A stretch of 64,000 bases of DNA from JAXHMM01 sp964528445 (GTDB lineage Bacteria; Bacteroidota; Rhodothermia; Balneolales; Balneolaceae): contig CAZGSL010000002.1 in assembly GCA_964528445.1 (NCBI GenBank), positions 1 to 64,000 on the forward strand. Direction: 5' to 3'. The notes beneath the pieces are model-generated. The model searched no databases. It was not told the origin of the DNA and saw only the letters and a program-made list of their open reading frames with translations. Both the position numbers and the translations under genes were made by a program. This document shows, piece after piece, positions 8,596 through 16,878 of the stretch; position 1 is the first letter of the stretch; every line of letters begins with the position of its first letter.

Positions 8596-9293
8596 CGCTC
8601 CCCCGGGATATCCTGCTCCTCCCTGAATTTCTTCTCCAGCATCTCATCTCCGCGGACTGACCTGCGCAGCCACTCCAGCAGGATATCGGTTTTCTCCTGT
8701 TTCGTGAGCGCCCAGTCATCGCGCTCTCTCCTTAGCCGCAGGGAGAGTTCGTAGAGGCAGAGCGCGGCGCTTACCGAGATATTGTAACTCTCGCTGAAGC
8801 CGAACATCGGTATGCCCACCTTCACATCGGCCGCATCAAGGGCGCCGGCCGAGAGTCCTGTCAGCTCTGCCCCGAAAAGAAGGGCCACGGGCCTGTCCAG
8901 GGTAAGGTCCCCTACCATCATATCCTGCTCGTGGGGGGTGGTGGCGGCCAGGCGGTATCCCTCATCCCTGAGAGACTCCAGGCATCTGCCGGTGTTGTCG
9001 CCCGCCGCATCGTCGTACCTGTGGATGCTGAGCCAGCGGTCCGCTCCAATGGTCACATCACTGGAGGGATCGAATCGGTTCTCTTTTTCGATGACATGGA
9101 CATCCTGTACCCCGAAGCAGTCGCAGCTGCGGAGAACGGCGCTGGCATTGTGAGGCTGGTAGATATCTTCCAGGACCACGGTCAGACGGCGCGTGCGGCG
9201 GTCCAGCACCCGGTTCATCCGCTCCCAGCGCTCGTCGGTAAGGAAGGTACGAAAATACGTTATGAGCGCGCTTTTCTGCTCCGGATCATACAT
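8592..9293 (-). CDS. trmH: TrmH/SpoU-family RNA 2'-O-ribose methyltransferase
   Basis: The product is 233 residues with the SPOUT trefoil-knot motifs in order: motif 1 LEDIYQPHNASAVLRSCDCF, motif 2 VALLFGAELTGLS, and motif 3 FGFSESYNISVSAALCLYEL. The length and the absence of an L30e-like N-terminal domain, together with a C-terminal helical extension, fit TrmH, which methylates G18 of tRNA. A 23S rRNA target cannot be excluded. It lies 32 bases downstream of the response regulator gene on the same strand and shares a CTAG with the end of the M23 gene. Confidence 0.85.
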   Translation of the reverse strand: MYDPEQKSALITYFRTFLTDERWERMNRVLDRRTRRLTVVLEDIYQPHNASAVLRSCDCFGVQDVHVIEKENRFDPSSDVTIGADRWLSIHRYDDAAGDNTGRCLESLRDEGYRLAATTPHEQDMMVGDLTLDRPVALLFGAELTGLSAGALDAADVKVGIPMFGFSESYNISVSAALCLYELSLRLRRERDDWALTKQEKTDILLEWLRRSVRGDEMLEKKFREEQDIPGER

Positions 9294-9325
9294 CTCGGCG
9301 GACGACCTCGACTTCGTAAGGCGTG

Positions 9326-10009
9326 CTACTCCTCCTCGCTGTCACATCGAAGAACAAATCCTTTCTTCCGGACCGTTTCGATGTAGTCGCGATCGGCCTT
9401 GTCCCGGATTTTCTTTCGGAGGTAGCTGATATAGACATTGATGTAGTTGGTCTGGGTGTCGAAATGTATGTCCCAGACGTTCTCCGCGATCTCCTCCTGC
9501 GTGATGATCCGGTTCTTGTTTTTCATCAGGTAGACCAGGAGGTTGAACTCGTTGTTGGTGAGATCCACGCTCTTTCCGTTGACGGTGAACTCCCGCTCCA
9601 GCATGTTGACCCTCAACTCGTCGCACTCCAGCGTCCGGTCGGGCCCCTCGCCACTTCGTCGTGTGATGGCCTCGATACGCGCGATCAGCTCTTCGGTATC
9701 GAACGGCTTGGTAAGGTAGTCGTCGGCCCCTACCTTGAGCAATTTCACCTTCATATCCAGCTCCTGCTCTGCGGAGAGGATAAGCACGGGGGTGGTAATG
9801 TCCCGGTCCCGTATCTCTTTGCAGATATCGAATCCGTCGCCGTCCGGCAGACCCAGGTCCAGTATGATGATATCGTACTGATTGTTGACCGCCAGCTCCT
9901 CCCCCTCCGTCGCATTCTGGGCAAGAGCCACCTCATGGTCGTTTTTCGTAAGGGCCGCCTTCAGCAGCGTGCCTACCGACGGATCGTCTTCCACAACTAA
10001 TACATTCAT
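9326..10009 (-). CDS. OmpR/PhoB-family response regulator (orphan)
   Basis: The product is 227 residues. The receiver domain (1-115) has the acidic pocket EDD at 7-9, phosphoacceptor Asp51 (IIILDLGLPDGDG), Ser79 (LILSA) and Lys101 (LTKPF), all the residues needed for phosphorylation. The C-terminal winged helix (about 128-222) contains LTNNEFNLLVYL and the recognition segment with NVYISYLRKKI. No histidine kinase gene lies next to it, so it is an orphan in this window. A TATAAAAA box on the minus strand (10052-10045) could be part of its promoter. Confidence 0.9.
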   Translation of the reverse strand: MNVLVVEDDPSVGTLLKAALTKNDHEVALAQNATEGEELAVNNQYDIIILDLGLPDGDGFDICKEIRDRDITTPVLILSAEQELDMKVKLLKVGADDYLTKPFDTEELIARIEAITRRSGEGPDRTLECDELRVNMLEREFTVNGKSVDLTNNEFNLLVYLMKNKNRIITQEEIAENVWDIHFDTQTNYINVYISYLRKKIRDKADRDYIETVRKKGFVLRCDSEEE

Positions 10010-10108
10010 CGCTATCCCCGTTTAAACTGCAACTTTTCCCTTATTTTTTATACCGCTGCAAATGGCAAATAACCGAGCCAGAATATGCTAATATGATAAC
10101 TGATTTAA

Positions 10109-10807
10109 TTATTTATATCCAAGAGAAACCAGCCATTTCTTAATTTCTTCCATATATCCGGCGTCAAGTTTGTGGTTTCCCTCCGTTTCGCGAAAGTCCA
10201 CCGAGGCTCCCCAGCCGGCCAGTTCTTCGGCCGATTTCCGCTGCGGGTCGGATTTTACGCTTTCGTCGTGTTTCCCGTGGAGGGCCAGCACATTCATATG
10301 CCCGTAGCTCCCCTGCCGCTGCCTGAACACTTCCGTCTTGATCCGCCCGCCCACGACAACCAGGTCGTTTACGTGTTTCCATCTCGACAGGGCAAAATGG
10401 CCCGCCTGGTATCCCCCCATCGAGTATCCCACCACGGCGAGGCGGCTCACCTCGATGAGCGAAAGGATTTTGTCCGCCACTTCCTGGATAAACTCGGAAC
10501 TCAGTTCGAGTGATTTTACAAACTGATCCTGGTTCCCGTCGTAGAGGTACCAGGCACGTCCCCACTCCTCCACCGGTCGCTTGTTCTTCTCCTCATAGAT
10601 GGGGTACGGTCCCTGGATAAAGAGATGATAGGCCTCCAGATCGAGCAGGGGCTCCATTTTTTTCCGGAAGAGGTCAATATGCTGCCGGTAGCCGTGCAGG
10701 TAGATGATGAGGGGTTTCTCGCCCTTCTCCCCCTCCTCGATAAGGGTATAGGGAACATCGATTCGAAAGGGCGTCTTTCCCGTGATCAGCACCTCCTTCG
10801 TTTCCAT
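10109..10807 (-). CDS. Alpha/beta hydrolase coupled to bioB (candidate pimeloyl-ester esterase)
   Basis: From ATG 10807 the protein has 232 residues; this start lies 4 bases after the bioB stop, and the longer frame upstream would overlap bioB. The fold markers are IIYLHGYRQH (oxyanion loop, 35-44), nucleophile Ser129 in GYSMGGYQAG, an acid candidate Asp181 in ALHGKHDESV, and His212 in EGNHKL. It resembles the phospholipase/carboxylesterase branch (PF02230-like) rather than classical BioH. Its place directly behind biotin synthase suggests cleavage of the pimeloyl-ACP methyl ester, as done by BioH, BioG, BioK, BioJ or BioV elsewhere. That role is inference from context; a general esterase is equally possible. 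Confidence 0.7.
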   Translation of the reverse strand: METKEVLITGKTPFRIDVPYTLIEEGEKGEKPLIIYLHGYRQHIDLFRKKMEPLLDLEAYHLFIQGPYPIYEEKNKRPVEEWGRAWYLYDGNQDQFVKSLELSSEFIQEVADKILSLIEVSRLAVVGYSMGGYQAGHFALSRWKHVNDLVVVGGRIKTEVFRQRQGSYGHMNVLALHGKHDESVKSDPQRKSAEELAGWGASVDFRETEGNHKLDAGYMEEIKKWLVSLGYK

Positions 10808-10811
10808 GCCC

Positions 10812-11807
10812 TCAACCGACGCTTTCGGGAACATGTTTCGGCCGGGCATCCTTAAAGGCCTCCCTCGGCTGAATCCCCAGTATTTCAAACATCCGCTGGT
10901 CTTCCTCCAGATCGTTGTTGGGTGTGGTAAGCAGTTTCTCTCCCGTGAAGATGGAGTTCGCTCCCGCCATAAAGCAGAGCGCCTGTTCCTCCATATTCAT
11001 ATTCACACGTCCGGCGGAGAGCCGAACCATGGATTCCGGCATCGTGATGCGCGCCGTGGCAATCATCCTGGCCATCTCATGCCAGGGTACCGGGGGACGA
11101 TCTTCCAGGGGGGTCCCCTCCACGGCGATAAGGGCGTTGACCGGAACCGATTCGGGATGTTCGGGCATGGTGGAGAGCGTCTGAATCAGCTCAATACGGT
11201 CCTCGTCGGTCTCTCCCATTCCGATGATGCCTCCGCAGCAGACCGAGATGTCGTTCTCCCTGACCCGCTCGATCGTATCCAGCCGGTCCTGGTATTTACG
11301 GGTGGAGATAATACGGTTGTAGAAATCCTCGCTGCTGTCCAGGTTGTGGTTGTAGGCGTAGAGGCCGGCCTCCTTCAATTTGCGGGCCTGTTCGTCCGTC
11401 AGCATACCCAGCGTGCAGCAGACCTCCATCCCCATATCGGTAATTTCGCTGACCATGTCGAGCACCCGGTCAAAGTCCCTGGTCTCCCGGCCGCATCGCC
11501 AGGCGGCCCCCATGCAGAAGCGGGTGCTGCCGGCCTCCTTCGCTTTCCGTGCGGCGGCCAGAATCTCGTCGGGCTCCAGCATCTCTTCGGCCTCCACCCC
11601 GGTATCGTGATGGGCAGACTGCGGGCAGTAGGCGCAATCCTCCGGGCATCCCCCGGTTTTGATGGAGAGCAGCGTGCAGACCTGCACTTCGCCGGTCTCG
11701 TGGTGTTCGCGGTGGACCGTGGCCGCCCGATAGATGAGCTCCATCAGGGGCGTATGGTAAATGTCCTCGATCTCGTTCCGGGTCCAGTCGTTTCGAATCT
11801 CTGCCAT
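10812..11807 (-). CDS. bioB: Biotin synthase
   Basis: The product is 331 residues from ATG 11807, preceded by a GGAG Shine-Dalgarno site; a longer frame upstream would lack one. The radical-SAM motif GGCPEDCAYCPQS supplies the [4Fe-4S] cysteines. Other BioB landmarks are NHNLDSSEDFY, GGIIGMGET, NALIAVEGTPLED and the [2Fe-2S]-site arginine region MVRLSAGRVNM. It inserts sulfur into dethiobiotin, the last step of biotin synthesis. The other bio genes are not in this window. A good Bacteroidota-type promoter lies just upstream, so bioB and the hydrolase form a two-gene unit separate from the ABC exporter before it. Confidence 0.96.
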   Translation of the reverse strand: MAEIRNDWTRNEIEDIYHTPLMELIYRAATVHREHHETGEVQVCTLLSIKTGGCPEDCAYCPQSAHHDTGVEAEEMLEPDEILAAARKAKEAGSTRFCMGAAWRCGRETRDFDRVLDMVSEITDMGMEVCCTLGMLTDEQARKLKEAGLYAYNHNLDSSEDFYNRIISTRKYQDRLDTIERVRENDISVCCGGIIGMGETDEDRIELIQTLSTMPEHPESVPVNALIAVEGTPLEDRPPVPWHEMARMIATARITMPESMVRLSAGRVNMNMEEQALCFMAGANSIFTGEKLLTTPNNDLEEDQRMFEILGIQPREAFKDARPKHVPESVG

Positions 11808-11846
11808 GGGCTCCTTTTTTTGGCGATCGTTCGGTTTTGTTTTGGA

Positions 11847-11878
11847 CAAAAGTAACAGCCATCCCGCGTAAAAACCAA
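11847..11878 (-). promoter_or_regulatory. Promoter of bioB
   Basis: On the minus strand TACTTTTG (11854-11847), an exact TAnnTTTG, lies 21 nt downstream of TTG (11878-11876) and about 40 nt before the bioB ATG. Confidence 0.6.
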
Positions 11879-11909
11879 CGCAAATTGACAAAGGGCGGCC
11901 GGAGGCGTC

Positions 11910-13709
11910 CTATTCGCCTTCGGGGGCGCCCGCCAGGGCCTGGTCTTTGTACTGCAGCTCGTAGAGTTTACGGTATATGCCGTCGGAGCGATCCAGCAGC
12001 TCCGCATGCGTCCCCCGTTCCCGGATTTCGCCCTTGTGCATGACCAGGATCTGATCGGCGCGATGTATGGTAGAAAGCCGGTGGGCGATAACAATGGAAG
12101 TTCTCCCCTCCATAAGCCGGTCGCAGGCCCGGTTGACCACCTCCTCGGTCTCGGAATCCACGCTGGAGGTCGCCTCGTCCAGTATAAGGATATTCGGATC
12201 GTAGACCATCGCCCGGACGAAGCAAATCAGCTGACGCTGTCCCATACTGATGGAGCCTCCCCGCTCGCTCAACTCGTAACGGTATTGGCCGGGGAGCTTC
12301 TCGATGAACCGGTCGGCCCCGATTTTACGCGCGGTGGACTTCACCTTCTTTTCGGAAATATCGGGATTACCCAGCGTGATGTTTTCCATAATCGTGCCCG
12401 AAAAGAGCGCATTGTCCTGCAATACCAGGGCGAAATTGCTCCGCAGATCGTCCCGTGTCATCTCCCGAATATCCACCCCGTCCACCCTGATCGCGCCCGC
12501 GTCGATATCATAAAACCGAAGCAGCAAATTGGTAATGGTGGTTTTACCCGCACCGGTGGCACCCACGATGGCGACGGTATCTCCCGGATCGGCATGGAAA
12601 CTGACATCTTTCAGCACGGTCTCGTCCTCGTTGTAGCCGAACGTAACCTCCTCGAAATCAATTTCGCCCCTGGGATCGGAGATCCGAACGGGCTCTTCGG
12701 GATCGGTAATCCGGTCGGGCGTGTCGAGTACGTTGAAAATCCGTTCGGAGGAAGCCAGGGCCGACTGCAGCGTATTGAACTTCTCCGAAAGTCCCTGGAT
12801 GGGCCGGAAGAACTGGCGCACGTACTGCACAAACGAGAGCAGGATGCCGAACGTAATCTCTCCCTGCCCGGGCGCCATCAGGGCCCGTCCCCCGCCGTAC
12901 CAGAGCACCAGTGCCATGGCCAGGCTCGCGATAACCTCCACCGCCGGCCAGAAGATCGCAAAGTAGAAAATGGTATCGATATACGCGTCGCGGTGACCGG
13001 CATTGATCTTCTTGAACTTACCCCGTTCCCGCTCCTCCCGGTTGAAAAGCTGAACGATGGACATCCCGTTGATATGCTCCTGGACAAAGGAGTTCAGCTT
13101 GGCAATCTGGTCGCGCACCCTTAGAAAAGCGTCCCTCACCTTCGATTTGAACAGGAAGGTGGCGTAAAACAGGATGGGCAGTACGGAGATCGCCACCAGG
13201 GTCAGCTCCCAGCTCATGGTGAGCATGAAGTAGAGGATAAAAAAGATCCGGAAGAGGTCCCCGATGATGTTCACCACTCCGTCGCTCAGCAGGTCGCTGA
13301 GGGCTTCGATGTCGCTCGTGGTCCGGGTGATCAGCCGGCCGATGGGGTTCCGGTCGAAAAACTGGACATGGAGGGACTGAATTTTTTTGAATACCGCGTT
13401 GCGCAGGCTGTAGAGGGTGCCCTGGCCGAACCAGCGGGTCAGGTAGGTATTGAGAACCAGGATGATGAACTCCCCCACGAGCGCCGCGACCAGCAGAAAC
13501 ACGATCCAGAGCAACCCGTCCAGGTCGTTATAGGCGATATAGTCGTCCACCGCCACCTTGGTCAGATAGGGCCGTACGGTACCCAGGTAGGAGGCGCCGA
13601 GCGTCAGGGCGATCCCCAGGACGACGTACCAGCGATAGGGCTTCAGATAAAAGTAAAGCCGCCGAAGCAGATCGGTATCGACGGCCTTATCCGTATGGTT
13701 GTTACTCAC
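11910..13709 (-). CDS. Half ABC exporter with degenerate signature motif (BmrD/YheH-like subunit)
   Basis: The product is 599 residues: six membrane helices (about 25-310) and a nucleotide-binding domain. Walker A is GATGAGKT (383-390), and the catalytic Glu512 is present in LILDEATSSVD. The signature loop, however, reads GGSISMGQRQ (484-493) instead of LSGGQ. That is the pattern of BmrD/LmrD/TM288-type subunits, which pair with a second half-transporter carrying a canonical signature but Asp in place of the catalytic Glu; exactly such a protein is encoded at 15074-16873. It probably exports lipids, drugs or another hydrophobic substrate across the inner membrane. It begins 14 bases after the RNase Z gene. 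Confidence 0.9.
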   Translation of the reverse strand: MSNNHTDKAVDTDLLRRLYFYLKPYRWYVVLGIALTLGASYLGTVRPYLTKVAVDDYIAYNDLDGLLWIVFLLVAALVGEFIILVLNTYLTRWFGQGTLYSLRNAVFKKIQSLHVQFFDRNPIGRLITRTTSDIEALSDLLSDGVVNIIGDLFRIFFILYFMLTMSWELTLVAISVLPILFYATFLFKSKVRDAFLRVRDQIAKLNSFVQEHINGMSIVQLFNREERERGKFKKINAGHRDAYIDTIFYFAIFWPAVEVIASLAMALVLWYGGGRALMAPGQGEITFGILLSFVQYVRQFFRPIQGLSEKFNTLQSALASSERIFNVLDTPDRITDPEEPVRISDPRGEIDFEEVTFGYNEDETVLKDVSFHADPGDTVAIVGATGAGKTTITNLLLRFYDIDAGAIRVDGVDIREMTRDDLRSNFALVLQDNALFSGTIMENITLGNPDISEKKVKSTARKIGADRFIEKLPGQYRYELSERGGSISMGQRQLICFVRAMVYDPNILILDEATSSVDSETEEVVNRACDRLMEGRTSIVIAHRLSTIHRADQILVMHKGEIRERGTHAELLDRSDGIYRKLYELQYKDQALAGAPEGE

Positions 13710-13723
13710 TTAGGTCCGTGCAT

Positions 13724-14971
13724 TTAGAACCGATCGAAGTCGTCAAATGGCGTTCTGGGTGTGATCGGCTTGGGTTTTCTCTGATTGCCGTCGCCCGAAC
13801 CGGAATCGCCTCCTCCCTTCCTGCTGCTTCCTCCCTTTCCGCCGGAGCTGTCTCTGCTGCTGCCGGAACGCTTCCGGTTGGACTTGGAATCCGAAGAATT
13901 CTTTCTCTTTCGAAATCGTTTCTTCTTGCTGTTGTCGTTACTGTTGTTTCCTCCGCGCCTCTTTTTTCGCTTATTGTTTCCCTTGTTACCCTTTTTTTTA
14001 TTTCTGTTGATCTCCTTGAGGTACACCTTCGGCTGAATGATGCCCTTCTCGTGGGCCGGGTCCGTAAAGATCGGACGCAGCTCGGTAGCCACCCAGGTGG
14101 GGAAAAACTCGTCCCTCGCCTCCCGAAGAAGCACGTACTGGTTGGTATACCGGGCGGAAAAGTGGGTGATGACCAGCAGTTTGGTCTTGGCCTCGTTGGC
14201 CACGCGTGCCGCGTCCTTGGCCGTGGAGTGGCCGGTCTCCTCGGCCTTATCTTCCAGGTTTTCGCTGAACGTCGCCTCGTGCATCAGGACGTTGGTGTTC
14301 ATCCCCAGCTTGACGGAATTCGGGCAGTATTTCGTGTCGGTGATGTAGGCGAAGCTGTCGCCGGGACGCGGATGTCCCACGATGTCCATCGACTTGACCA
14401 CGGTTCCGTCTTCCAGTTCCACGTCGTTGCCGGCTTTCAGCTCCTTGTATTGCCAGTCTTCGCTGATGCCCTGTGCCTGCGCTTTCTCGGCATCCACCTT
14501 GCCGGGCTTGTCCTTTTCCTGGAACCGGTACCCGATGCAGAACTTGGTGTGGTTCAGCGGACGGGCCACCACGTAAAACTCCTCTTCGTCCACCACCCGC
14601 TCCTCTTCAAAACCCTCCTCCAGCTCGACGTATTCAATGGGATAGTTGAGGTCGATATGGGCGAAATCGAAATTCCATTCCACGAAGTCCTGAAGCCCTT
14701 TGGGGCCGACCAGGGTAACCTTGCGGTCCCTGCGCTGCAGCTGCAGGGTGGAGAGCAGCCCGATCAGGCCGGAATAGTGGTCCGTGTCAAAGTGCGAGAT
14801 GAAAATGCAGTCTATCTGGGAGCGCTTCAGACCGCCCTGAAGCATCCGCATCTGGGTATTCTCTCCGCAGTCAAAGAGATAGACGCTTCCTTCTCTCCAG
14901 AGTGCGACCGATGAAAGGTGACGGGTTGCCGTGGGGGTCGCCGAGGCGACTCCGAGTGGTACGATAATCAT
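13724..14971 (-). CDS. rnz: Ribonuclease Z with altered metal motif and basic C-terminal tail
   Basis: From ATG 14971, with a GGAG site 9 bases upstream, the product is 415 residues; RNase Z is usually about 310. It aligns by eye with the short RNase Z family: ATPTATRHLS, His141 (PLNHTKFCIGYRF), Asp212 (YITDTKYC), HEATF, His248 and His270. The first metal motif is HFDTDH (60-65) rather than HxHxDH, so the second histidine is Asp. From about residue 322 to the end follows a low-complexity tail rich in Lys, Arg, Asn, Ser and Gly. RNase Z removes tRNA 3' trailers. The tail may bind RNA; that is inference. It lies between two halves of an ABC exporter. Confidence 0.88.
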   Translation of the reverse strand: MIIVPLGVASATPTATRHLSSVALWREGSVYLFDCGENTQMRMLQGGLKRSQIDCIFISHFDTDHYSGLIGLLSTLQLQRRDRKVTLVGPKGLQDFVEWNFDFAHIDLNYPIEYVELEEGFEEERVVDEEEFYVVARPLNHTKFCIGYRFQEKDKPGKVDAEKAQAQGISEDWQYKELKAGNDVELEDGTVVKSMDIVGHPRPGDSFAYITDTKYCPNSVKLGMNTNVLMHEATFSENLEDKAEETGHSTAKDAARVANEAKTKLLVITHFSARYTNQYVLLREARDEFFPTWVATELRPIFTDPAHEKGIIQPKVYLKEINRNKKKGNKGNNKRKKRRGGNNSNDNSKKKRFRKRKNSSDSKSNRKRSGSSRDSSGGKGGSSRKGGGDSGSGDGNQRKPKPITPRTPFDDFDRF

Positions 14972-15073
14972 TGTTTTTCTCCTTTTGGTTTTTAAACCGG
15001 GGTGATATGCGATCAAGCAACCGACCCCGCGTTCATGGGTATATTGTCGTTTGCGGTATATTTCGCAGCTGTT

Positions 15074-16873
15074 TCAGATCTCAGCCAGCTCTTCCTCTAT
15101 CAGCTGTTTGTTGTACATGGCTGCGTACCTGCCGTTTTTATTGAGTAACTCTTCGTGCGTACCCTGTTCCGCGATCCGTCCGTCTTCCAGGTAGTAAATA
15201 ATATCGGCATCCTTGATCGTGGATATCCGGTGGCTGATCATCAGAGTGGTTCGACCTTTCAGCTCTCTTCGCAAATGCTGGAGAATGGCCTCTTCCGTCT
15301 TGGTGTCAACGGCACTTAACGAATCATCCAGTATTATTATTTTCGGATCCCTTATCAGGGCGCGGGCGATGGCCGTTCTCTGTTTCTGGCCGCCCGACAG
15401 CGTGATTCCGCGTTCTCCAAGAATGGTCTCAAATTTTTCCTCAAAATCCAAAATATTCTCCCTCACCTGCGCTTTTTCAGCGGCACGCTCAATTTCCTCC
15501 TGTGTGGCATCCTCGCTTCCGAAAGCGATATTCTCGCCGATGGTGTCCGAAAACAGGAAAGTGTCCTGCGGCACGAATCCGACATGCTCCCTGAGAACCT
15601 CGAGGGGGATTTCTCGTATATCCACCCCGTCAATGCGGATGGTGCCCTCAGTCGGCTCGTAGAGCCGGGGTATCAGCTGCACCAGCGTTGTCTTTCCGCT
15701 TCCCGTACGCCCCACCACAGCGGCATTCTGACCCGCTCCGATGCTCATTGAAATGTCGCGCAGGGCCCACTCCTCGGCGCCCGGATAGCGGAAGCTGACG
15801 TTATCGAAGGCAATCTCCCCTTCCAGTTCGGTAATGGATCGGTCGGTACTTCTCCGGTCTTCTATGCCCACCTCCTCGGTGAGAATCTCGTCGATGCGTT
15901 TCCAGGAGGCCATCGACTGCTGGAAACGATTGACGGTGTATCCCAGGGAGGCGACCGGCCAGGTCAGGTACGCCACGTAGATCACGAATTCAAAGATATT
16001 GCCCACCGTCAGGGCTCCCTCCATGACCAGGGAGCCGGCTTTCCAGATCACGATCACCACCGACAGCCCGATGAGAAATATCAGCGTCGGGTGGAAGAGC
16101 GATTCCACCATGTCCAGGCGCAGTTTCTTCTGGCGGTACGACTCGCTCTCCTCCTCAAAACGCCCCTGCTCGTACTCCTCGCGGTTGTACGCCTTGATAA
16201 GCCGTATGCTGGAAAAAGACTCGTTCGCGCGTCCCGCAATCGCCGAATACTGTTCCTGGATGATCCGGGAGTAGTCGTTGATGTAGCCGCTCACCCAGTA
16301 GGCGAAAGCGGAGAGGAACGGCAGGGGCAGCAGCGCCCATAGCGTGAGCTCCGGGCTCACGAGGAGCATGATGGTGATAATGAATCCCATCCGGCTCAGC
16401 GTGTTGATGGTATACATGTAGGCCGGCCCGAAATACTCGCGCACCTTGGAGACGTCCTCCGTCGCCCGGACGTAGACCTCTCCTGGCTTGTACTTGCTGT
16501 AGAAGCGCAGGGGCAGCTCCAGCAGCTTGTTGAAGACGTCGTTCCGGAGATCGAACTCGATCTTCCGCGACGTGACAATCAGGGTCTGGCGGGTCAGAAA
16601 CAGCAGCAGCCCGTAGAGCAGCACCGTACCGATGAGGTAGAGGGCGTATTCTGCCAGTATCCATCCCGCTTCCGAACTGAAGAGAATCTCCAGGAGCCCG
16701 CTCTCGTTTGCCGGTGCCTCGCTCTTCAGCTGCTCCACCTCGTTGATGGTCTCCCGGATGAAGATGGGTATCCAGACGAGGAAAAAGTTGGCGGCCGTCA
16801 GGAACAGCGAACCCAGCAGGATGGTCCACTTGTACTTCTTGAAATAGGTGTTGAGTTTTTTCAGGGAACCCAT
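15074..16873 (-). CDS. Half ABC exporter with Asp in place of catalytic Glu (BmrC/YheI-like subunit)
   Basis: The product is 599 residues with six membrane helices (about 15-320) and an ATPase domain. Walker A GRTGSGKT (388-395) and signature LSGGQ (492-496) are canonical, but the residue after Walker B is Asp517 (IIILDDSLSAVDTKTE) instead of Glu. DDSLSAVD is the hallmark of BmrC, LmrC and TM287, the subunits of heterodimeric exporters that hold the non-hydrolysing site. Together with the degenerate signature of the neighbour at 11910-13709 this predicts one asymmetric heterodimer. It starts 5 bases after the FAD-oxidoreductase gene and is probably cotranscribed with it. Confidence 0.9.
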   Translation of the reverse strand: MGSLKKLNTYFKKYKWTILLGSLFLTAANFFLVWIPIFIRETINEVEQLKSEAPANESGLLEILFSSEAGWILAEYALYLIGTVLLYGLLLFLTRQTLIVTSRKIEFDLRNDVFNKLLELPLRFYSKYKPGEVYVRATEDVSKVREYFGPAYMYTINTLSRMGFIITIMLLVSPELTLWALLPLPFLSAFAYWVSGYINDYSRIIQEQYSAIAGRANESFSSIRLIKAYNREEYEQGRFEEESESYRQKKLRLDMVESLFHPTLIFLIGLSVVIVIWKAGSLVMEGALTVGNIFEFVIYVAYLTWPVASLGYTVNRFQQSMASWKRIDEILTEEVGIEDRRSTDRSITELEGEIAFDNVSFRYPGAEEWALRDISMSIGAGQNAAVVGRTGSGKTTLVQLIPRLYEPTEGTIRIDGVDIREIPLEVLREHVGFVPQDTFLFSDTIGENIAFGSEDATQEEIERAAEKAQVRENILDFEEKFETILGERGITLSGGQKQRTAIARALIRDPKIIILDDSLSAVDTKTEEAILQHLRRELKGRTTLMISHRISTIKDADIIYYLEDGRIAEQGTHEELLNKNGRYAAMYNKQLIEEELAEI

Positions 16874-16878
16874 CGGTT

